DNA of 64,000 nt from Sclerotiophoma versabilis (GCA_012274445.1 JAAROD010000058.1:372001-436000), one strand, 5' to 3'; shown: positions 32,957-43,802, counted from the stretch's first letter. Numbers and translations: made by a program. The notes: a model not told the origin generated them from the letters alone.

Positions 32957-33853
32957 ATAGTGAGCTGCATACTTTGAGGAGACCCTACAATGTCAGGAGA
33001 TACGACTAAACACTGCCCTACCCGAGTTCGGTAAGACCGTCTGGGTGAGGAGAGACTAGAGACAGGCCCACTCGCGCCTTCATCAAGGTGTTTTATGGTC
33101 TGTATTATGGAGGTATATGGAACCCCCACTTGTGCATTATTCATAAAAGATCAGACAAGGTTCAAAATACCCTAATACAATCCCAACACACAACGCGTTT
33201 TCTTACATGCCTTGCTTTACGCACCAAACCTCAGACTCGTGCTTGTGGTTGGGTAATACAAAGTCGTGGTATGCACACTATTGCCTTTGCGTCAGAGTGC
33301 TTACTGTGCTATCCTAAGGCTTGGAAGGAGCGAGTATTGACTGCCCTGCTCTCTCCATTGTCCTGTTCTGCATGGCCCACTTTCTGTTTGTACTGCTTGG
33401 GTGATGGTTGAGGGCGCCAGGTGCGCCTCTTGCTTGTCTAACACGACAGCTCTAACAAATAACAGCAATAGCGATCCAAAAACAAAGTCTCTCGAGATCT
33501 AATCACTATTGCTTTGAAACGTATTATTCTAGAGATACTCATTGTTGGAAGTATGCGAATAGCCGTGGCTGATACAGTGGCGCAGTATTATTACCTCATT
33601 TGGGATTAGTCTGGACGCGTTGCTGGTCTCATCTCCATGAAAGCGCATCGTGGCTTTCACACCCATTCCGACTATTTCAAACTCGCAATATTCCGACAGT
33701 TCGTGGAGCTTTCCAACTTCCAGATACCAACATGCTGTATCATTAAGCACATCCTGACCGGAAAGAGTTGGCGATTTATACAAATAGCGTAGACTCCCTG
33801 ACGGTGTCTGTTTCGATACAAAGTAGTCTGTTGAAGCAGCAAGACCGAGCGAC
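32957..33853. other. Intergenic spacer
   Basis: 897 bases between two plus-strand genes, with the end of the RBM42-like transcript and the promoter of the peptide transporter. Minus-strand open frames here overlap the neighbouring genes' ends and look like chance. Confidence 0.5.
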
Positions 33854-35767
33854 ATGGCATCGTCATGGCGCACACGCGATGGCGAGCCACGAGGTGCATA
33901 TACTACAGTTGCCCAGGCTGAAGAGCCGAGTGCAGAGTTGACAGCACACGGCAAAGAGCTGGAGCATGAACACCACCGTGACCACGACCTCGAAAGCGCG
34001 CTGTATATTGGGTCCAAACCAACGCCAGAGGACATACTCTTCCTGCCGCGGGTTGCAGATAGGCTTCCCTACGGCGCGTTTCTTGTTGCGATCGTGGAGC
34101 TTTGCGAGCGCTTTGCGTACTACGGATTAGCAGGTCCTTTCCAGAACTACATGGCCAATTCTTACCATGACGCGAACGGGCTACCAGGAGCTTTGGGGTT
34201 GAGTCAATCCAGGGCAACTGCTCTGTCAAACTTCTTCCAGTTTTGGTGCTACGTCACTCCGATCCTCGGTGCTGTAGTGGCTGACCAGTACCTCGGCCGC
34301 TATCTGACCATCAAGTACTTTAGCATTGTGTATATGGCCGGCATTGCGGTTCTCTTCGTCACAAGCCTTCCCTGGAGTATCGAGCGCGGTGCAGCATTTC
34401 CGGGGCTCTTAGCTGCAATGATCATCATCGGACTTGGAACAGGTGGAATCAAAAGCAATGTTAGTCCGTTGATTGCAGAGCAGGTGCGCAGCACAAGTGC
34501 CTTTGTCGAAACAAGAAAAGATGGCGAGCAAGTCATTGTTGATCCGGAGATTACGGTGCAACGTATCTACATGATCTATTACATGTGGTGCGTGTAATGG
34601 CAAGCTCCTTCCTGGAAGATAGTAGACTAACTCTGCTGCTGCAGCATCAACGTAGGCTCTGTCTCCGCGATTGCAACTACCCTACTCGAGCTGCATGTTG
34701 GGTTTTGGAGCGCCTATTTGCTGCCGCTCATCATGTTCTGCGTTGGCTACGCTGTCTTGGTTTGGGGCAAGGATCGGTACATCATCAGACCGCCTCAGGG
34801 TGGTGTTATTGGCAGCTGCTTCCGCGCGCTTTGGATCGCAGCACGCAACGGCTTTGACATCGACAAGGCACGACCCTCTACCCGGCAGGCACGAATGCAT
34901 GCAGTATCGTGGGACGATAACTTCATCGACGAGCTAAAGACGGCTCTAGTAGCTTGCAAAGTATTCCTTTTCTTTCCAATCTACTGGGTAGCTTATTCGC
35001 AAATGATGAACAATTTCGTCTCGCAAGGTACGTCTCCACTACCCACTTCCGTTTTGTTACTTCGCAAACTAATTGTGCCTACAGCTGGCCAAATGCAACT
35101 GCACGGCCTCCCTAATGATATCCTCCCCAACATCGACCCCATTACAATCATACTCTTGGTCCCCATCATGGACCGCCTTATTTACCCCTTCGTTCGCACA
35201 CGCCTGCACCTTGCTTTCACACCTATGACACGCATCACGCTCGGCTTTTTCATTGCCGCCGCTGCGATGCTATACGCTGGTGGTCTACAATCCTTCATCT
35301 ACAACGCCCCACCATGTTACTCGCACCCATCAAAGTGCGATGCAGGCAGCATCGGCGAGAGCAAGTACAAGCCCAACGAGGTACACATTGCCTGGCAGAC
35401 GCCAGCCTACATTTTGATCGCGCTCAGCGAGATTCTCGCAAGCATCACTGGTCTCGAACTGGCGTACGCAAAAGCACCAGAGAACATGAAAAGCTTTATC
35501 ATGAGCTTATTTCTCCTGACGAGCGCGGGCGGTAGTGCGCTCGGTATCTTAATTGCACCACTCGCGAGAGACCCGTACCTGCAGTGGCTCTACTTCGGGC
35601 TGGCGAGTGCAGCAGCCATAACAGGATATATTTTCCATCGCACTTTCAAGGACGTTGCGGATGGTGATGCCGCGAGAAAGATGGAGCGTGCCGAGGAATT
35701 CGAGTTAAGGAGCCGTAGCAGCTTTGGGGATCAGGACGACCTAGAGCCGATTGCTAAGGCTGTTTGA
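33854..35767 (+). CDS. Proton-coupled oligopeptide transporter (POT/PTR2 family)
   Basis: Plasma-membrane symporter for di- and tripeptides. Exons 33854..34587, 34645..35027 and 35085..35767, 599 residues, typical for fungal Ptr2. The PTR2 signature is intact: ELCERFAYYGLAGPFQNYM in the first membrane helix. Other family stretches are ADQYLGRYLTIKYFS, GLGTGGIKSNVSPLIAEQ and WQTPAYILIALSEILASITG. About twelve hydrophobic helices can be picked out, with a charged N-terminal tail and an acidic C-terminal tail. The first join makes YYMCINVGS. The second intron (57 bases) has no stop and a length divisible by three, so an unspliced message would stay in frame with 19 extra residues in the central loop. 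The start is the first ATG of the frame. Confidence 0.93.
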
Positions 35768-36546
35768 ATGTTCAGTAACTATGCAAGCCTGCCAAACTGC
35801 GTACACCTGGAATGAAGATTTGAAGCTAGCCTCAACACCGTCCATGTGCAGAATCCAGACTGCATTATTTCTTGCAACGTAGTACTGTCGCAGAGCCTCA
35901 AGTATTCGGGGCACTTTGACATGAAAACATTCCAACACGAAGCTGTGTATGAGTATGGTGACAATGCAGCGTAGCCTGGACTGCGATGAGCGATGGTGCG
36001 AGCATAACCCACTCCCTGTAGTCTTCAATGCTGCGCCAGATTCCAAGCCGAGCTCCATTCAGCATGAAAGGCATCGAAATCGATACAGACAGTGATGGCG
36101 GCTGTTTCTGACTACTGGACTATATTTGCAGCAGTCGTTGTGCATGCCGTGCAGATTGGCAGATGCAGGTTGTCCATGCGACACTCGGATCTTGGTGTCA
36201 ACCTTTGTTGCTTGGTACTGGCCAGCACTCTTCAGGGCGCTTGCCATGCTGAGAAGTTGGTAAGTCACTGTGTGTGTGTGTGTGTATGTGCCAAGCTCGC
36301 AGGAGAAGGGCTGAAGACGGGATGGGAAGGACTGTTAGTATTGTGGAGGACAGTGCAAGTGTGGTGATGATAATGGCGATGACCATGACGATTTTGTTAT
36401 TCAATATTGGACCTTTCGCCTACAAAACAAGGGGTATCTGCGTCCAATCCAGCGCCGTAAATGCTATCAGTTCATCCAGGAAAAAAAAACGAGAAGAAGA
36501 AAAAAATCGCTTCCATGCAAATGTACAAAGCCATATAGGCTGATAT
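35768..36546. other. Convergent 3' intergenic region
   Basis: 779 bases between the ends of the transporter (+) and frq (-), presumably both 3' untranslated regions. It holds the TG repeat listed separately and A-rich runs near 36480-36506. No gene supported. Confidence 0.5.
36269..36287. repeat. TG dinucleotide microsatellite
   Basis: Seven uninterrupted TG units followed by TATGTG, between the convergent transporter and frq genes. Confidence 0.9.
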
Positions 36547-39507
36547 TTACTCGGTCTTTTGACTCTTTGCTGCCTTGGGACCGTTCCTCATTACTGTGGC
36601 AATCGAGTCACTTGTCCTTGCCCGTTTGAGGTTCTTGCTGCGAGGGGAGAGACTAGCCTCGCTGTTTGTGCTGTGGGCGTTGCGAGAACTTTGGCGACTA
36701 CCCTCTTTGGACACGTCACCAGGATCACTGGCAGGGCTGTTAAATCCACTGCCTCCGCCAGCGGTAGCGGCTGAACTGCCGGCAACAATCTCTTCGGCTA
36801 GGCGGTCTGCAACCGCAGCATCGTACTCGCGCTCGAATGCGCGGACTTTCTCCGGGTCTTGTTGGCGAGCAGTGGCCAAGAGGTCGATGCTGCCATCATC
36901 GTCATCGTCCTCGGAGTATTCAGATGCCTCTGAAGAGGCTTCTGTGTCATCGCTTGCAGGTATGGGACGGGGAGGAGCTATGTTGAGCAGCTGCAGCGCG
37001 GTGGATGGGCCATCGTCAGTGTCGTCTGATGATTCTTCGTCGTCCGAAACCTCGCCAGAAGACGCCGAGTCGAATGGAAGGAAGGATGGAGGTGGTAGAA
37101 CCGAGCTCGGCATGTCCCGACGAACCGCAGAAATGACCTCTTCCTTGATAGTGTTCTTAGGGCTTGTCGAACGCCGCCTTGCGTCCTGCGAAGCCTCAGC
37201 CTCACTCAAGATTGCTTGGATCTTCGATGGGTACAAGCTTGGTCTGCGTTCGGCTGGAATACCTGTGGGTCCTGTAGAGATCTGTGAACGTTGTACACGA
37301 ATGGAAAAGTTGTCATCTGGGTGTACACCTCCCAAGCCCGAAGCCTCAAAGTCGGTTACGTCTGGGCTCCCAGTGCCGGTATGATTTTGCAATCCAGCAG
37401 GGGAGAATCCGAGGCTCTCAAGAGTAGACGGTGTTCGAGTGCCGCTCCTGGAGTCCGAGTCCATCATCGCATCATTCAACGGCCCTTTGGGCTCCCCGAT
37501 ATCAGATCCGTAGCTAGTTCCTGTGTTGAGCGTCGCACCAAGAGGATTACTTGTGATAGTCTTGTAATTCTCAGGTAAAGTTAGGGAAGCTCCTACTCGG
37601 TCGCCTGTAAGATCGGTGCAGAACTTTGCTTTATTGTAGAATATCATTGGTCCATCATCACGTCGCTTGCCGGATACGTTGCCCCGATTGGACGAGTCGC
37701 CGTGCTGCTGAGATTGGAAAAGTGAACTTGTAGACTCGTTGGGATCATAGGAATCCGTGTCTTCCTCAGAACTATCCCTGCGGAAGAACAAAGGCTTGTA
37801 GGCGAATTTGTTCATCACCGCCTCTGGATAGGTAGGAGCGACGTTGCGGCTACGGCGTTCAGAGTCGTCGTATCCACTCCCGTAGCTTGTACTGTCACCA
37901 GTCTTGGGGCTCTTCTGTGGATATCCTTGGACACCGGTAGCCTGGTATGGCGAGTTGTTGCCAAATCGACCCTCGGGGGAGCTATCACTGCTGATCTTAC
38001 TGGAGTCATGTCCACCCTTCCATCGAATCCTGCGCCCATCGGTTGACAATTCCAGCTTGGTGCTGTACTGGGCGATGGCGTCCTTTACGTTGTCAGGGGT
38101 GACATTGAGTGTATGTAGCTGGGCCATGTTGATAAGGAGGTTGAGATAGAGCCAGCCATGACCCTCGTCTGTTTCTGTACTGGTGGTCATGTCTGGAGGG
38201 GAAAAGCCAAGGTGTCGGAAGTATTCCATGTTAGTAGCGGGGACCTGGGCGCGGTAAGGATCCAAATCCAGAGGTCGCGTAGGTCGCTGATCAGGAGAGC
38301 CGGAACCGAAAGCGGCAAAATCTTGCTCGTTCACGCGCTGCTGTGCGGGAATGTGCAAGGTGGCCCCGGCTTCCTCTCTTTCTGTACCAGCTTGGTCGGG
38401 CATGATGAGGGCTGTACGTTGGCCCTCTGGTCTGGAACCTCGGCCAGTTGCTTCCCTCTCACGTCGGTCGGCAGTGGCAGCAGACTGGGCAACCTCCTCT
38501 TGCTGTATGGGCTGACGGTGATCTCCAGAGGCTGAGTGCTTGCCTGCGAAGACCTGCTCCAGGCGTCGTACTACCATCTTCTTCCTCGCCCTATCTGACA
38601 GGGAGGCGTTCTCCTGGGGCAGCAAGCCAAGGGGGATGTCGTGGAGGTAGGAGTGGATCGTCTGCTGTTGGCGGTTGTATGCGGACTTGGTCATCCTTCG
38701 GTTGTCGGTGTGCTGGTTGGAGGGACCGTTGGAGGGCGTGGACGAGTTCTGGCCAGAGGCGGACATGGAGACGTAGCCAGACTCGGCGAAACGAGAGGTG
38801 GAAGAGGCAGTGTGCTCCTTGGCCAGGGCGGGGGCATAGGTGATGTCGGGGCGTTCGCTGGAGTCGTCGAGGCTGGCAGCAAACTTGCGCAGCGTCTCCT
38901 CGAGCTCCTTCTTCTTGTGGTCGGGCAGGGTGTGGAAGCGGACCTCGAACAGCTTCTCCTCCTGCAGGTGGGCATCGTGCGTCTTCTCGTACTTCCTCAG
39001 CTTCTGCTTCAGCTTCTTGTTGGCAATGGTCAGGTCGTCGATGACGCTGCGGAAGTCCTCGGTGCTGCTGCCGTCGGTGCCGAAGTGCATGTGGTTGGGG
39101 CGGTAGGGCAGCGGGGGCATGCCCATGTGCTGGCTGTCCGGGGGCGTGCGCTCCGAAGAGGACGAGTTGTGAAGCAGGAAGGGCGGGTCGTTGTCGACGA
39201 AGGAGGCGCCGTGGGCGGCGTCGTTGTTGGTCTGCTCGAACCAGCCGGCGGCGTCGCTGCTCTCGCCGGAGCTGTGGTTGTGCAGGTGCAGGCGCGGGGA
39301 GAGGGTCGAGGGCGGGTTGGCCTTGTCGCTGGCGGGGACGGTGGGCGAGGTGCTCAGCGTGGTCGACTGGCGGCCCATGGCGGCAGCCGGCAGCGAGGCG
39401 GCGGGCGGGCTGTGTCGCAGCGAGACGGACTTGTGGGCGGGCGGGCGGCGAGGGTGGTGGCCCTGGGCAGGCGCAGGCGCAGGAACGGTGCCCGGGCGCT
39501 CGTCCAT
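36547..39507 (-). CDS. frq: Circadian clock protein FREQUENCY
   Basis: Central negative element of the fungal clock: FRQ dimerises, binds FRH and casein kinase 1, and inhibits the WC-1/WC-2 complex that drives its own gene. Single exon, 986 residues from the ATG at 39507. Matching features: an N-terminal PRRPPAHKSVSLRHSPP-like motif; the dimerisation coiled coil (about 151-212, DLTIANKKLKQKLRKYEKTH and KLFEVRFHTLPDHKKKELEE); SGYVSMSASGQ; the strongly FRQ-like SYLHDIPLGLLPQE and KMVVRRLEQVFAGK; RPLDLDPYRAQVPA with YFRHLGFSPPD; DPNESTSSLF; Ser/Asp/Glu-rich PEST-like blocks; and a basic C-terminus (SPRSKNLKRARTSD) as possible nuclear signal. An in-frame ATG 110 codons upstream exists, but the intervening sequence is low-complexity and the 39507 start gives a FRQ-like N-terminus in strong context. 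Confidence 0.93.
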   Translation of the reverse strand: MDERPGTVPAPAPAQGHHPRRPPAHKSVSLRHSPPAASLPAAAMGRQSTTLSTSPTVPASDKANPPSTLSPRLHLHNHSSGESSDAAGWFEQTNNDAAHGASFVDNDPPFLLHNSSSSERTPPDSQHMGMPPLPYRPNHMHFGTDGSSTEDFRSVIDDLTIANKKLKQKLRKYEKTHDAHLQEEKLFEVRFHTLPDHKKKELEETLRKFAASLDDSSERPDITYAPALAKEHTASSTSRFAESGYVSMSASGQNSSTPSNGPSNQHTDNRRMTKSAYNRQQQTIHSYLHDIPLGLLPQENASLSDRARKKMVVRRLEQVFAGKHSASGDHRQPIQQEEVAQSAATADRREREATGRGSRPEGQRTALIMPDQAGTEREEAGATLHIPAQQRVNEQDFAAFGSGSPDQRPTRPLDLDPYRAQVPATNMEYFRHLGFSPPDMTTSTETDEGHGWLYLNLLINMAQLHTLNVTPDNVKDAIAQYSTKLELSTDGRRIRWKGGHDSSKISSDSSPEGRFGNNSPYQATGVQGYPQKSPKTGDSTSYGSGYDDSERRSRNVAPTYPEAVMNKFAYKPLFFRRDSSEEDTDSYDPNESTSSLFQSQQHGDSSNRGNVSGKRRDDGPMIFYNKAKFCTDLTGDRVGASLTLPENYKTITSNPLGATLNTGTSYGSDIGEPKGPLNDAMMDSDSRSGTRTPSTLESLGFSPAGLQNHTGTGSPDVTDFEASGLGGVHPDDNFSIRVQRSQISTGPTGIPAERRPSLYPSKIQAILSEAEASQDARRRSTSPKNTIKEEVISAVRRDMPSSVLPPPSFLPFDSASSGEVSDDEESSDDTDDGPSTALQLLNIAPPRPIPASDDTEASSEASEYSEDDDDDGSIDLLATARQQDPEKVRAFEREYDAAVADRLAEEIVAGSSAATAGGGSGFNSPASDPGDVSKEGSRQSSRNAHSTNSEASLSPRSKNLKRARTSDSIATVMRNGPKAAKSQKTE

Positions 39508-39534
<27 letters not shown>
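39508..39534. repeat. GCC trinucleotide repeat, nine copies, abutting the frq start codon
   Basis: On the frq strand, nine GCC units run directly into the ATG, forming GCCGCCATGG, an ideal initiation context. If the upstream in-frame ATG were used, they would encode nine alanines. Confidence 0.95.
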
Positions 39535-39538
<4 letters not shown>

Positions 39539-40760
39539 GACGGTGGGCTACGGGTGCAGGGCGTGCACAAGGTCCATGGGGGCTGGCTGGGCACAATTGT
39601 GTGTCGTCCGGTCGGCGAGGGAAGAAGTTGGACAGTCGTGGGCGGGTGATGCGGTGCTGGGAGTGCGTCGGCGGCGGGCGTGTAAGGAGTCGCGGTGGGA
39701 GGATGGGCGGGCGTGGCAGAGCGGCGCCTGAGCGGCGACCATATGGGGCAGCATCGCAGGCAGTTCGCCAGGGTCCGCACGATCTTGAGGTTGATGGCAG
39801 CTGGCGAGCGATCGGAGCACCCCTGCACCATCGCCAAGACGGCGTCTGCCCATCGCCCATCCAGCCCTCATCGGCTAGCGCAGGCGCCATCGACGATGCA
39901 GCCTCGTTCACACACACAACACGGCTCGATGCGGTTCTCTTCACAACGGTCTGGCCCGCCACTCCCGATTGAACGCCCATCCAACGATCGCTGACCTGCC
40001 CTGCAGATGAGAACCGCCAGCCCCGGCTCCAGGCCTTTGCGGCTTCCAGCGAGCACAGTGCAGCCGGCAGCACCGCCTCGCAGAGACTCGTGTGCCGGGC
40101 CCTGGATTTCTGCCGCCCGCCGCCCTCGACTGGCAAAACAACGATGGGCCCTCCACTTTCGATCTGACCCTCTGCCTCCGAGGAGACCCTGACGCTCGTT
40201 CTCCGTCTTTCTCGCTGTCCTCGACACTAGCCTGCCCCAAATAGCGACCCCTCGGGCCTGTCAAGCACTGCCAAACGTCACCTGCGTCACAGCCCCGGCC
40301 TACTCGTGATTGTCCATCGAGAATATCAAGACCATCGCGCCCATCTAGAAACACCCTTTCGCCGTGCCTGCACGCTCACGCTATCTGCTACCTAGTACGC
40401 CAGAGCATCAGCGATGCGAGCCACTACACCCACCGCCCTGCCGACCGCTCCGACTCATCATACAGCGCAACACGTCCCACCTGCAAAACAGAGCGTCCAA
40501 CCAGCCCTTGTGATAGGATGGCTGACACGGGCGAGGACGCTGTCGTCGATGCTGCAGCCACTCTAGTCCATGTTGTGCCTCAGGGCAATAAAGAACCTGC
40601 CGAGCGTGCAACTGCGATCCTGCGCGCGTTTTCGATGCACTCTTCCGATTGCCGGCTGTCCCTTTGTGTGTCCGATGGGGCCGCGGCCGTTGTCACTCGC
40701 AACCTTCCGTGTTCATGGGGCCCACAAGACGCATTTGAATATGCTACTTCGGCCAGACAA

Positions 40761-40809
40761 TTGCAGACTATTGCAGACAACTGTGGCCAACTGTGGCCAA
40801 CTGTGGCGC
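40761..40809. repeat. Tandem 10-base repeats upstream of frq
   Basis: Two copies of TTGCAGACNA (40761-40780) are followed directly by nearly three copies of CTGTGGCCAA (40781-40809). The 10-base period equals about one turn of DNA. The block is roughly 1.25 kb upstream of the frq start. Confidence 0.85.
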
Positions 40810-41689
40810 ATGACTGATCGTAACAGACGCCGTGTTCAGCCATGTGTCCTGGTGCAGAAATGCTCCATCTCTACAACCACGCAGCACCGATGAGTATCGG
40901 TCTCTCTCTGTGCTCCAGAACCCAACACTGCATGAGTGGCAACTTACCCTGTTGTGTCGCAAATGTGTCTCTGTCAAAATGCGCAGTCCAGGCCTTGGAG
41001 TATGCTGCGATCTGTACAACAAAACTGCCCATGCTGAAGATCGTGAACAGTATTTGCTTTGATCTGTACCACAACAGGCCAACGTCAAGGACTGAGAGTC
41101 CTTTTTTCAAATCCTGTGTGCTGCTCACCTACTTCTGCATTCTCACTGTAAATGCCAAAGAAGAGAATCCCTGTAAAGGTAATTGCATTTACATATACAC
41201 CACTGTCGTACCATGGAGACAAAGCGACCTTACTCCATCTCCTGGTCATGTCGGTAGTCTGACTGCACACAGGCTGCTCTTGATTTGTGTTCTTGCATGC
41301 CACTGCAGTTGCAACTGTGAAGATGATGTAAGATGGCAACCCAACGTTTTCGCCCAACTCTTTCATGCCGATCTGCATACTCCTTGATGGTTGCGTGCTG
41401 TTTACAAGATCTTGCTTCGCCCTGCAGTCTTCGCGCATACCTTTCCGCTCACTGCCAGCATTACACGACAGTCGCACTTCGTTCTAGGCTGTCTGACCAT
41501 CTCTTCCAACTGATCAACAATACAGTCTCGCTGTACCCCAGCTAGAAAGCCAGCTACGTACTGGCTCTGCCGGTAAACCCACTTCACCCATCCTACATGG
41601 TATCATTCACAAGCCCGTCGATCCAACATCCACCACCTCCTTTCCCCGAACTCACATCATCGGAAACATGCCGGCCCAGCCCGACGAGC

Positions 41690-43183
41690 TCAGACTAACG
41701 CCCACTCACTCTTCAGCGCATCGACAATCCATTCTGTCCGCCACGAATGCATCTCCTCAAACACTCGCAGCATCCAGATCACCTCCTGCCGCTCGGCCGG
41801 ATTTGACAGCAGAGGACCCCATATAAACACCGTGTGGCAGAGGACAATCAGCAGCTGCGCATTCTGCATCGATGACCTGCACGCCGCGCATATAGCGTGT
41901 GCGTGCTGGAGGATCTCGCGCTGTAAAGGCTCGTCAGTGCACACTCTGTCATATCTCTTGAGAAAGGTAGAAGATCTTGTGGGAAAGGAAGTCGTGGGGA
42001 AAGAAAAAACACGTCAAAAGACAGGTGTTGCAGACACGTACATCTTCAGGGCTCAGCGTGCATTTCACCCATCGCGTGGGGAACTTCGTGTCCGGTTTAT
42101 ACCGTATCAGCAGTATGCACGAGAAGTGGTAGAAGACATAACTTATCACTGAGTCCCCAAGACTCCACTATCAGCATGCTATCTTGGCGAAGCGAGCAAG
42201 TACGCAAGGAAGAAAACTAGGTGTCTCACCATGCCAGTCTGCTGTAAACCATATTTCCGGAAACACTTGCCCGTCCATGGCAGGCCCGCTGCCGATGGGA
42301 TTGAACTCGCTCGGTCTGCTGTTCCGCCAGCCCGCATTCCTGTCCCACAGCTCCTGCCACTCGGCCGCACGACTCACGCTGTCATCCTCGCGCTTGGGGC
42401 CAGAGAAGCAGAACTCAGCCACAAACGCCGTGTTCCACACGCACTGGTTCGCCCACGCCGTCTCTTTGCGCAGCCAGCTCAGCGGATGCGCGTCAGCGTC
42501 GGAGTCCGGAGCAGGTAAGAGCTGCAGGCTGAAATCTATGTCCAGCGGTGACTGGCTGATGGTCGCATTGTACAGGCTCTGGCGCACGTAGACCCAAAAG
42601 GCTGCTTCGCGGAGCGACGACGCGCTCGGGTCGACATTGGAAGACAGCATCGTGGCGCGGAGAATGCTCGATGTGCCGTTGAGATGGTGTTTGTCGTCGG
42701 GAGAGCGCTGGATGGGTGCTGCGAAACGATTAGCTCGAACTATCAACAATCAATTCATTCTTTCATCCATCATCCATCATCCACGTCCCTCACATCACCA
42801 TGTATATACATATATCTATATAAATATATATATATGTGTGTGTGTGTGGAAAAAGGGGGGCAAATACATTTCAACTGATCGGCAAAATGCAGAATCAGCA
42901 CAGCACTCAACAGCAACTCATCATAGTCATGAGCCTCGCGACTCAGCCTCTCAATAAGCAGAGTAATACAGCGCTCATACGCCATCTCAGCATGCTCTGT
43001 CTTCCCCTGATGCCGTGCAGCGAAGCACAGCACCGCGTTTCTCAGAATCGGACACGCGCCCGCTTCCTTGGGCACCGCTAGCGTGAAGACGCGCGCCGCG
43101 CTCGTGCAATCCATCCACCCGCTGAGATGCCGTATGAAGTGGTGGAATAGCTGCGCTTCCTCGCGCGTGAGCGCGATAGGCAT
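41690..43183 (-). CDS. ARCA-like fungal transcription-factor-domain protein, no visible zinc cluster
   Basis: Four exons, complement(41690..41920, 42042..42148, 42230..42718, 42868..43183), 380 residues. All joins keep one frame: ADQLK-SPIQRSPDDKHH, DWHVISYVFYHFSCILL, TLSPED-REILQHAHAIC. It resembles the regulatory domain of fungal ARCA-type Zn2Cys6 factors: LTREEAQLFHHFIRHLSGWMD at the start, LRNAVLCFAARH, and near the end SNPAERQEVIWMLRVFEEMHSW followed by TEWIVDALKSEW. No C-x2-C-x6-C DNA-binding cluster is found upstream in any frame I could read, so either the first exon is missing, or this is a domain-only protein. The first intron contains an AT/GT microsatellite, and a 20-G tract lies 50 bases upstream of the start. 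Confidence 0.75.
42801..42848. repeat. AT-rich and TG microsatellite inside an intron
   Basis: TGTATATACATATATCTATA-type sequence passing into six TG units, all within the first intron of the ARCA-like gene. Confidence 0.9.
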
Positions 43184-43232
43184 GTGTGGACTTTGATAGC
43201 TGAAGGGTGGGCGCCGCGGTAGGTTGAACCGC

Positions 43233-43252
43233 GGGGGGGGGGGGGGGGGGGG
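43233..43252. repeat. Homopolymer of 20 G residues
   Basis: Uninterrupted G run (C run on the strand of the ARCA-like gene) just upstream of that gene's predicted start. Such runs are unstable and hard to sequence, so its true length is uncertain. Confidence 0.9.
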
Positions 43253-43802
43253 TTACCGATTAGCCGCGGTTGGGTAGTGGGTAGTGGGATATAGCAGACG
43301 GGAACGGGAACTGGGGGGGTGATGTCAGAGAGTTGAGTAGTGGGCCATAGGTAGAAAGCATAATAGCGAGTCTTGTTTGGGATGTAATTGTAAGATTCAT
43401 TTATTTATTTTTTGCAAGGGTGTAGATTGTTTATTGGTTGTTGTTGAGCGATGTAATACTATCATCACTCACGCGAGGAGGGTGGTTAGTGGCGAGCCAA
43501 TCGTGTGCCGCTTCTGCGCTGATTTGTACGGGTCCTGGCACCTGCGAATTACATGTCTCTTGCGTCAAGCTTAGGGGAACCTTTTGGGTTTTAGCCCCTG
43601 CATAATTACTACATTCAACTTCTGACGTAATTTCAAGACCCCGCCTCGCCGGAATAGAAGCTAGACTATCTTGCCCTTTGTCAAACACTCTGCTAAAGTT
43701 TCTTTCTTCAGCTGCAACTTTATCCTCGCATTTGGTAGTTGCTAAAAACTAAGACGGTGGCACTTAAACAAAGTTTACAAGCGCTTTCCAATGACATCCT
43801 TG

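Larger units (their letters stand above)
39508..41689 (-). promoter_or_regulatory. frq upstream region
   Basis: About 2.2 kb between frq and the next gene upstream, free of supportable genes, and so the frq promoter and long leader. Neurospora frq also has a long leader. Candidate light/clock elements are paired CGAT boxes, for example CGAT at 39966-39969 and CGATCG at 39985-39990, resembling the GAT-rich sites bound by White Collar complexes. Phased 10-base repeats lie at 40761-40809. The assignment of individual boxes is a guess from motif resemblance. Two minus-strand open frames at 40871-41477 have short hydrophobic stretches but no coherent gene model. Confidence 0.5.

Noticed and set aside
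39543..39837. N-terminal extension of FRQ from the upstream in-frame ATG
   Set aside because: The added residues are low-complexity Pro/Thr/Ala with no FRQ character, and the downstream ATG has a better context and a FRQ-like start.
40871..41477. Possible small membrane-protein gene on the minus strand upstream of frq
   Set aside because: Two overlapping frames have hydrophobic patches, but no splice pair joins them into a coherent protein and neither matches a family.
43431..43688. Possible upstream exon of the ARCA-like gene (85-codon frame ending before a GTGAGT donor)
   Set aside because: The donor phase does not match any acceptor before 43183, and the frame carries no zinc cluster; kept only as a question under the ARCA-like finding.
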